From NCBI GenBank assembly GCA_024280195.1, contig JAJRQP010000113.1, forward strand, positions 1 through 11,012: a stretch of 11,012 nt of DNA, in the 5' to 3' direction. Below, in pieces: positions 6,573 through 11,012 of the stretch (within the stretch, counting starts at the first letter, position 1; every line of letters starts with the position of its first letter). Both the position numbers and the translations under genes were made by a program. The DNA comes from Bacteroidota bacterium. Its GTDB lineage: Bacteria > Bacteroidota > Bacteroidia > Flavobacteriales_D > Crocinitomicaceae. The notes beneath the pieces are model-generated. The model ran no database searches, was not told the DNA's origin, and saw only the letters and a program-made list of their open reading frames with translations.

Positions 6573-7595
6573 TTATATTCCTCCTGTGAATTGTTTTAGA
6601 AAACGAACATCATTCTCCGAGTATAAACGTAAATCGTTGACCTTATATTTCAATTGTGCTATTCTTTCTACTCCCATACCAAAAGCAAAACCTGTAAACT
6701 CTTTGCTATCAATTCCACTTGCTTCCAAAACATTTGGATCTACCATTCCACAACCTAAAATTTCTAACCAACCCGTGTATTTACAAACGTTACAACCTTT
6801 AGCATTGCAGATGGTACAAGATACATCTACCTCCGCGCTTGGTTCAGTGAATGGAAAATAAGAAGGTCGCAAGCGAATTTTTGCTTTCTCTCCAAATAAT
6901 TCTTTCGCAAAATATAGTAAGGTTTGTTTTAAGTCTGCAAAGGAAACGTCCTTATCAATATATAATCCTTCTACTTGATGAAAAAAGCAATGCGCACGAG
7001 CAGAAATTGCTTCGTTTCGATAAACCCTCCCTGGAGAAATTGTTCTAATTGGTGGTTTGTCATTCTCCATGACACGAACCTGCACCGAAGAAGTATGTGT
7101 TCTTAACGCCATTTCTTTCTCTCCTTTTTCAATAAAAAAGGTATCCTGCATATCTCTTGCTGGGTGCTCTGGAGGGAAATTTAATGCGGAAAAATTATGC
7201 CAATCATCTTCAATTTCAGGACCTTCAGAAACAGTAAAACCAATTCTATTAAAAATCTCTATTATTTCACTTCTAACCAAAGAAAGAGGGTGTCTTGCTC
7301 CTACTTCAATTTGATCTCCAGGTCGAGATAAATCAATTTTATTTGCTTCTTCAGATGTTGTGCTTAATTTTTCTTTAGCCGTATCGAAAATTTCTTGCGC
7401 CTTACTTCTAAGACCGTTCATTAACTGACCAGCTTCTCTTTTTTCTTCATTCGGCACTTCTTTCAACCAAGCAAAAAGTCCTTTAATTTTTCCTTTAGAA
7501 CCTAAATACTTGATTCTGAAATTCTCTAAATCTTTAGCATTTGATAATGATTCATTCAGAATATCATTTTCAATTTCACTTATTTTCTCCTTCAT
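6573..7595 (-). CDS. pheS: Phenylalanyl-tRNA synthetase alpha subunit
   Basis: This 340-residue protein is a class II aminoacyl-tRNA synthetase subunit that, with PheT as an alpha2-beta2 enzyme, charges tRNA-Phe. The N-terminal coiled-coil arm (about 1-85) is followed by the catalytic core: HPARDMQDTF (144-153), RTHTSSVQ (165-172), motif 2 around GRVYRNEAISARAHCFFHQ (189-207), FTEPSAEVD (249-257) and motif 3 GFAFGMGVERI (302-312). A CxxC-x4-CxxC cluster (Cys260, 263, 268, 271) precedes TGWLEILGCGM, as in many bacterial PheS proteins. The start ATG at 7595 gives the standard N-terminus. pheT is not adjacent. The gene heads the pheS-ytxJ-cyclase operon, and the 181-nt gap upstream holds the divergent lipoprotein promoter. 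No T-box or leader-peptide attenuator is visible in that gap. Confidence 0.98.
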   Translation of the reverse strand: MKEKISEIENDILNESLSNAKDLENFRIKYLGSKGKIKGLFAWLKEVPNEEKREAGQLMNGLRSKAQEIFDTAKEKLSTTSEEANKIDLSRPGDQIEVGARHPLSLVRSEIIEIFNRIGFTVSEGPEIEDDWHNFSALNFPPEHPARDMQDTFFIEKGEKEMALRTHTSSVQVRVMENDKPPIRTISPGRVYRNEAISARAHCFFHQVEGLYIDKDVSFADLKQTLLYFAKELFGEKAKIRLRPSYFPFTEPSAEVDVSCTICNAKGCNVCKYTGWLEILGCGMVDPNVLEASGIDSKEFTGFAFGMGVERIAQLKYKVNDLRLYSENDVRFLKQFTGGI

Positions 7596-7716
7596 TTATG
7601 CTAATTCTTTGAATAAAAGTCAACCTAAGTGTAACTTTTAACGTCTTTTAATTGTTTTACTGTAACAAAATTGTTGTTCACAGCGTACGAAGTTAAGAAT
7701 TTAAGAAACATGAACC

Positions 7717-7749
7717 TTTCTTATATTACAAAAAATTAGTTTATATTTG
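7717..7749 (+). promoter_or_regulatory. Bacteroidota-type promoter for the tandem lipoprotein genes
   Basis: TATATTTG at 7742-7749 is an exact match to the Bacteroidota -7 element TAnnTTTG. A partial -33 element, TTTC at 7717-7720, lies 21 nt upstream. Transcription would begin around 7754-7757, about 20 nt before the ATG at 7777. This helps fix the start codon: the in-frame TTG at 7747 lies inside the -7 element, so it cannot be the translation start on this transcript. Confidence 0.5.
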
Positions 7750-7776
7750 AAGGTTCAACATATACATTTATACAGT

Positions 7777-8157
7777 ATGAGTACTACTTTTAGAAAATTT
7801 GGATTGTTTGCATTGCTTACAATTAGTATTGGTTTTACACAGTCTTGCAAAAACAAAGAGCCATCTGCGGTTAAGATTTTTGTAAAATCATATAGTAATC
7901 AACCATTACCTGGTGTAAAGGTTATTATCATTGGTGATGTCACTTCAAACCCTGAAACATTAACATATGTTGATACACTTGTAACCAACGAGTCTGGTTT
8001 TGCCACATTTAATGTGGCGCCGCATTATGAAAAAGGTGATAAGGATTATGAAGTTGCTTACTTTGATGTGATTGCAAAAAGTTTAGCACAAAGCGGAACA
8101 GGCTATATTAGAAGTAGAATTCACACAACAGCAGTAGAAACTGTTTACATTAAATAA
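7777..8157 (+). CDS. Small lipoprotein with Ig/carboxypeptidase-regulatory-like fold, first of a tandem pair
   Basis: This 126-residue protein starts at ATG 7777, giving MSTTFRK then a hydrophobic stretch ending in TQSC. The lipid-modified residue would be Cys24, followed by KNKEPSA. An earlier in-frame TTG (7747) is rejected because it would put ten polar residues before the signal and lies in the promoter. The mature part looks like a single beta-sandwich: VKIFVK at the first strand, 'PLPGVKVIIIG', then NESGFATFNV, a pattern seen in CarboxypepD_reg/Ig-like domains in which a small polypeptide is 'customised' between strands. It should be anchored in the periplasm or outer membrane. It is 6 nt upstream of a clear paralogue with the same fold and ending (VETVYI versus EETVFI), so the two are probably co-transcribed. 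No specific function is recognised. Confidence 0.8.
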   Translation: MSTTFRKFGLFALLTISIGFTQSCKNKEPSAVKIFVKSYSNQPLPGVKVIIIGDVTSNPETLTYVDTLVTNESGFATFNVAPHYEKGDKDYEVAYFDVIAKSLAQSGTGYIRSRIHTTAVETVYIK

Positions 8158-8163
8158 AAAATT

Positions 8164-8544
8164 ATGCGTTTAAATAAATTATTTTTTCTCGGAACATTGC
8201 TTTTAGTATTATCTATTTCTTTTGTTGGGTGTAGAAAAAAAGCAGATACAATTGTAAAAATCTACGTGAAGGATTCAGCAAACAAAGCTGTTAATGCGGC
8301 AACAGTTACTTTAACTGCTGTTACATCAGAAGAGGTTATTAAACCAATTGATGATTCTATTTATCCTTTAATCACAACAACTAACTCTGCAGGAGAGGCT
8401 GTGTTTAATCTAAACGAAGTTTATGAATTAGGCCAGGCGGGTGTTGCTGTTTTGGATGTGAATGTATCATCAGGACAAGGAACTGGTAAAGGTATTATCA
8501 AAGTAATTGAAGAAACAACTTCTGAAGAAACGGTCTTTATTTAA
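8164..8544 (+). CDS. Small lipoprotein, second of a tandem paralogous pair
   Basis: This 126-residue protein has a basic start (MRLNK), a hydrophobic core and a VGC lipobox with Cys23, followed by RKKADT. The mature domain parallels the preceding gene block by block: VKIYVK (versus VKIFVK), NSAGEAVFNL (versus NESGFATFNV), a YELG turn (versus YEKG), a GTGKGII segment (versus GTGYIRS) and the ending EETVFI (versus VETVYI). The sequences have diverged substantially elsewhere, so the duplication is not recent. A single Ig-like or regulatory-like beta-sandwich is likely. It follows its partner after 6 nt and is closed by the palindromic terminator at 8563-8595. Function unknown; an envelope location is inferred from the lipobox. 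Confidence 0.8.
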   Translation: MRLNKLFFLGTLLLVLSISFVGCRKKADTIVKIYVKDSANKAVNAATVTLTAVTSEEVIKPIDDSIYPLITTTNSAGEAVFNLNEVYELGQAGVAVLDVNVSSGQGTGKGIIKVIEETTSEETVFI

Positions 8545-8562
8545 AAATAACAAGACTTATAG

Positions 8563-8595
8563 AAAAGTGTTTTGACTAGTCAAAACACTTTTTTT
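8563..8595. terminator. Perfect-palindrome intrinsic terminator, probably shared by convergent genes
   Basis: Bases 8563-8592 form a perfect 30-nt palindrome (left arm AAAAGTGTTTTGACT) running into seven T's at 8589-8595, just after the second lipoprotein gene. On the minus strand the stem is followed by a shorter T-run (TTTTCT) and lies 12 nt beyond the exonuclease stop at 8607, so it may terminate both transcripts, more efficiently for the plus strand. The stem is AT-rich apart from the GTG/CAC and GAC/GTC steps. Confidence 0.8.
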
Positions 8596-8606
8596 ATGCA
8601 ATTAAA

Positions 8607-9326
8607 TTAAGAGAAGTGTATTTCTGCCTCCTCTACTAAGTTCTCTCCTCTCATTTTAATAAATAATTGAATGAGTGCAACTACATCTTTCTCACAATAA
8701 ATTTTGATTCGTTCTAATCCTTTTTCTTCATGATAAACCCTTGCAACATCTGCCCCTGAAATATCATCTTTGGGCGTTGGTATATTAAACACATGGCAAA
8801 GCAATGATAAAGAAGTATATGCTTTAAAATCACCAAACTTCCATAATTCCATTGTGTCTAGGTGATTTATTTCCCAGGGTTTTTTACCTGCAATATTTAA
8901 CGTTTCAGGAAGCTCTAAGCCATTAATTAACATTCTTCTACAGATGTATGGAAAGTCAAATTCTTTTGCGTTGTGCCCACATAAAATACTAGTTGGAGAA
9001 TTGTAATGTTCACCTAACAACCCACTAAACTGCTTGAGTAATGTTTCTTCGTCATCGTGATAAAACGATTTTAGTCTGATTTGCTTACCTGTTGAAGAGT
9101 GCGTTACAAAGCCAACGGAAATGCATACTATTTTTCCAAACTCAGCAAAAATACTACTCCTTTCATTGTAGATGTCTTCATATGTTTTATCATCTCGAAG
9201 TTGAAATCTTGTTTTTGATTCGAATAATTCTCTTCCTTTCTCATCAAGGTCTTCAAATTTATAAACTAGAGGGGCCGTTTCTATATCTAAAAATAATATT
9301 TTTTCTAAGGCAACTTTCTTAAGCAT
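8607..9326 (-). CDS. Predicted 3'-5' exonuclease, PolB-like DnaQ superfamily (DEDDy)
   Basis: This 239-residue protein matches the stand-alone PolB-like 3'-5' exonuclease family (DNA_pol_B_exo2 type). The DEDDy catalytic set is visible: Asp14 and Glu16 in FLDIETAP (Exo I), Asp124 in CGHNAKEFDFPY (Exo II, 116-127), and Tyr210 with Asp214 in IYCEKDVVAL (Exo III, YxxxD). The ExoIII segment is preceded by the typical 'LDTMELWKFG' strand (156-165). It should bind two metal ions and remove nucleotides from 3' ends of DNA or RNA in the cytoplasm; its substrate and role (repair or RNA processing) are not defined for this family. The start ATG at 9326 lies directly before the first catalytic strand, as usual. 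It stands alone, converging with the lipoprotein pair across a shared palindrome. Confidence 0.9.
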   Translation of the reverse strand: MLKKVALEKILFLDIETAPLVYKFEDLDEKGRELFESKTRFQLRDDKTYEDIYNERSSIFAEFGKIVCISVGFVTHSSTGKQIRLKSFYHDDEETLLKQFSGLLGEHYNSPTSILCGHNAKEFDFPYICRRMLINGLELPETLNIAGKKPWEINHLDTMELWKFGDFKAYTSLSLLCHVFNIPTPKDDISGADVARVYHEEKGLERIKIYCEKDVVALIQLFIKMRGENLVEEAEIHFS

Positions 9327-9587
9327 AATTGTTTTTTTAGGTGGTCGTTTTTTGTCTTTCTATTATTAAGATAGATATAAAAATGAGATGAAGAATAATA
9401 AAAAGAAAAAAATGTAAAATTAAGACAAACTCACACTTTGTTAAAAGTCACGAATGCACGAATTCTCTTTTGTAATCGGAGAAAATTATCCATTTTATAT
9501 TTATCAATGAAACGCTCAAATAAAAAGGTTAATCCGTTCACTTTGTAATGCACTAAAGTTCTATTCTATAAATTCAATAAATAAAGC

Positions 9588-9595
9588 TATTTTTG
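9588..9595 (+). promoter_or_regulatory. Exact TAnnTTTG element just before msrC
   Basis: TATTTTTG at 9588-9595 matches the Bacteroidota -7 consensus and lies 4 nt before the ATG at 9600, so a transcript using it would be leaderless or nearly so. No convincing -33 TTG was found at the right distance, which weakens the call. Confidence 0.3.
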
Positions 9596-9599
9596 TTCC

Positions 9600-10079
9600 A
9601 TGTCGGAGGAACTATCTATCATACAAGGAAGCAAGAAAGAGCAATATCAAAGCCTTATCCCTCAAATTAAAGCACTAATTGGGGGTGAAACGGATAGAAT
9701 TGCCAACTGTGCAAATTTCACCGCTGTATTAAAAGAAGCCTTCCATTTTTTTTGGGTCGGGTTTTATTTTGTAAAAGAAAATGAACTTGTTTTAGGGCCA
9801 TTTCAAGGACCAATTGCTTGTACTAGAATTCAAAAAGGAAAAGGTGTCTGTGGAACATCTTGGGTAAACAACGAAGTGTTAATAGTAGATGATGTGGATG
9901 CTTTTCCAGGTCACATTGCATGTAGTTCGCTATCAAAGAGTGAAATAGTTGTTCCTCTTGTAAAGAACGGAGAAGTCTTTGCCATCTTAGATGTTGATAG
10001 TGAAGAATTAGCTACCTTTGATGACATTGATAAACAATATTTAACAGAACTATGCGAATGGCTCGTAACTATTATTTAG
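9600..10079 (+). CDS. msrC: Free methionine-(R)-sulfoxide reductase (GAF domain)
   Basis: This 159-residue protein is a single GAF domain of the fRMsr/YebR family, which reduces free L-methionine-(R)-sulfoxide to methionine in the cytoplasm using thioredoxin-type electron donors. The family blocks are all present: FWVGFYFV (51-58), LVLGPFQGPIACTRI (63-77), GKGVCGTSW (80-88), FPGHIACSS (102-110) and SEIVVPL (114-120). The three redox cysteines known in the family correspond to Cys74, Cys84 and Cys108, so the enzyme should be active. Length is standard. The start ATG at 9600 is immediately followed by the family N-terminus. The 3' end overlaps the next gene's start by 22 nt, so the two are probably translated from one message. 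Confidence 0.93.
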   Translation: MSEELSIIQGSKKEQYQSLIPQIKALIGGETDRIANCANFTAVLKEAFHFFWVGFYFVKENELVLGPFQGPIACTRIQKGKGVCGTSWVNNEVLIVDDVDAFPGHIACSSLSKSEIVVPLVKNGEVFAILDVDSEELATFDDIDKQYLTELCEWLVTII

Positions 10080-11012
10080 TTTTTATTAGCGTTGCCTTAC
10101 TTTCTTCTTGCGCGCAAGTGGGAACTATTTCTGGTGGAGAAGTAGATCATTCTGCCCCTAAACCAATTGTAGAAAATGTACAACCTCCAAATGAATCAAT
10201 CAATTTTAAGGGAGGTCAAGTAGAAATCCCTTTCGATGAGTTTATTCGTTTAAATAAACCTTCTGAAAATATTGTGATGGTTCCCCCGCATGCAAAGATA
10301 GATGCGGTTGTAAAAGGAAAAATATTGTTTCTTGAATGGGATGAGAGTCAATTGCAAGACAACACAACCTATGCTATCTACCTTAATAATGCAGTAAAAG
10401 ATATCACAGAGGGCAATGATACGTTGATTCAATATGTGTTCTCTACCGGAAACATTTTAGATAGTTTAAGTTATTCAACAACCGTGTTGGATGCATGGAC
10501 AAATCAACCTATTGAGAAGTGTATTGTCGGGTTGTTTACCACTGACTCGAATGAAATTGTCAGTTTCGGAACAACCAATAAAAAGGGAGAAGTAACTTTA
10601 AACTATCTGCCCAGAGGAGAATTTGAACTCGTTGCTTTTGAGGACAAAAATAATGACCTTGAGTATCAAAGCCATGAAAAAATTGCTTTTCCACTTATTA
10701 GTTTGGTTTCTATTCAAGAATCTATTCAAGATAGTCTTGCTTTAAGGATGTATTCTCCCGTTCAAAAACCAATTGTAAGCACGGTAAAATACTTTGCTCC
10801 AGGTGCTATGATTATTGGTGCAAACCATGATTTAACTACTTCAAAAATCACAATTAATGAATTAAAAGTGGGTTCAAATCATATAAAGCAAATAGCTAAC
10901 GATAGTTTGATGGTCTTTTTTAATTCTTCCAAAATAAGTACTGCCGAAGTTATTGTTAGCAATGATCAAATCACCGATACGAGCAAAATTCGCCTTTCTG
11001 ACACTCAAAAAA
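10058..11012 (+). CDS. Lipoprotein with N-terminal bacterial Ig-like (Big_5) domain, partial (C-terminus beyond window)
   Basis: An open frame from ATG at 10058 continues without a stop for 318 codons to the window end. It starts inside msrC in another frame (22-nt overlap). Residues 1-17 form a lipoprotein signal (MARNYYLVFISVALLSS) with lipobox LSSC and lipidated Cys18, then AQVGTISGGEVDHSAPKP. From about 35 to 135 the sequence has the pattern of Big_5 (SbsA Ig-like) domains: 'PPNESINFKGGQVEIPFDEFI', then 'TTYAIYLNNAVKDITEGN' and a closing 'YVFSTG'. After it comes a second beta-rich module with 'GTTNKKGEVTLNYLPRGEFELVAFED' (roughly 190-215), typical of a carboxypeptidase-regulatory/prealbumin-like repeat. 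Such lipoproteins of about 500-600 residues are common in Bacteroidota; function is unknown and probably structural at the envelope. Confidence 0.9.
   Translation, partial: MARNYYLVFISVALLSSCAQVGTISGGEVDHSAPKPIVENVQPPNESINFKGGQVEIPFDEFIRLNKPSENIVMVPPHAKIDAVVKGKILFLEWDESQLQDNTTYAIYLNNAVKDITEGNDTLIQYVFSTGNILDSLSYSTTVLDAWTNQPIEKCIVGLFTTDSNEIVSFGTTNKKGEVTLNYLPRGEFELVAFEDKNNDLEYQSHEKIAFPLISLVSIQESIQDSLALRMYSPVQKPIVSTVKYFAPGAMIIGANHDLTTSKITINELKVGSNHIKQIANDSLMVFFNSSKISTAEVIVSNDQITDTSKIRLSDTQK

Noticed and set aside
6586..7314. Three plus-strand open frames opposite pheS
   Set aside because: They are antisense to a complete, motif-rich pheS; no independent evidence for expression.
7652..7668. Imperfect dyad TTGTTTTAC-T-GTAACAA upstream of pheS
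   Set aside because: The arms match only if two T's are bulged, there is no known regulator motif, and no T-box or attenuator features accompany it.
7747..7776. TTG start for the first small lipoprotein, adding ten residues
   Set aside because: The TTG lies inside an exact TAnnTTTG promoter element and would place polar residues before the signal peptide. ATG at 7777 gives a standard lipoprotein signal.
9327..9587. Gap between the exonuclease and msrC genes examined for RNA genes or small ORFs
   Set aside because: Only 9- to 12-codon frames (such as ATG at 9508) and AT-rich sequence are visible; no tRNA-like cloverleaf, repeat or coding signal.
10250..10432. Minus-strand 60-codon open frame
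   Set aside because: It is antisense to the Big_5 lipoprotein frame, which runs uninterrupted from 10058 to the window end.
1..11012. Search for mobile elements, CRISPR arrays, phage or defence modules
   Set aside because: No transposase, integrase, regularly spaced repeats or defence-type domains were seen; the genes are housekeeping, envelope and secreted-protein genes.

Overview
The window is AT-rich, gene-dense chromosomal DNA from a member of the Bacteroidota, most likely the Flavobacteriia. The supporting signs are a Por/type IX secretion (T9SS) C-terminal sorting domain, a YtxJ-type bacillithiol-system protein, Big_5-type lipoproteins with SSC/GC lipoboxes, TAnnTTTG promoter elements and A-rich leaders lacking a clear Shine-Dalgarno. 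Genus cannot be set from the sequence alone.

Layout, left to right. (1) 1-1524, minus strand: the N-terminal 508 residues of a large secreted tetratricopeptide-repeat protein, running off the left edge. (2) 1695-2405, plus: a GTG-started FtsE ATPase, divergent from the TPR gene. (3) 2406-3251, minus: an alpha/beta-hydrolase of the PHB-depolymerase/feruloyl-esterase family. Its signal peptide and first mature residues are readable upstream in the same frame (3252-3344) but are cut off by one in-frame TAA. (4) 3426-5096, plus: a secreted three-domain multicopper oxidase with a T9SS tail. (5) 7595 down to 5100, minus: a tight operon pheS - ytxJ - glutaminyl-peptide cyclotransferase (1-nt gap, then a 4-nt ATGA overlap). 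(6) 7777-8544, plus: two small tandem paralogous lipoproteins, closed by a perfect 30-nt palindrome with a T-run. (7) 8607-9326, minus: a PolB-like DEDDy 3'-5' exonuclease, converging on the same palindrome. (8) 9600-10079, plus: free methionine-(R)-sulfoxide reductase. It overlaps by 22 nt a Big_5 lipoprotein gene starting at 10058 that runs off the right edge.

Most of the content is ordinary core and envelope genes. No mobile element, CRISPR array, phage or defence module is visible. The observation that best ties genes together concerns glutaminyl cyclase. All three readable signal-peptidase-I signal peptides here (TPR protein, multicopper oxidase, interrupted esterase leader) have Gln at the predicted +1 position, the 'Q-rule' described for Bacteroidota, and the window also encodes a membrane-anchored glutaminyl cyclase that could convert such Gln to pyroglutamate. 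A loose redox theme is also present: a bacillithiol-system protein, a methionine sulfoxide reductase and a copper oxidase. The most anomalous single site is the in-frame stop between the signal peptide and catalytic domain of the esterase.
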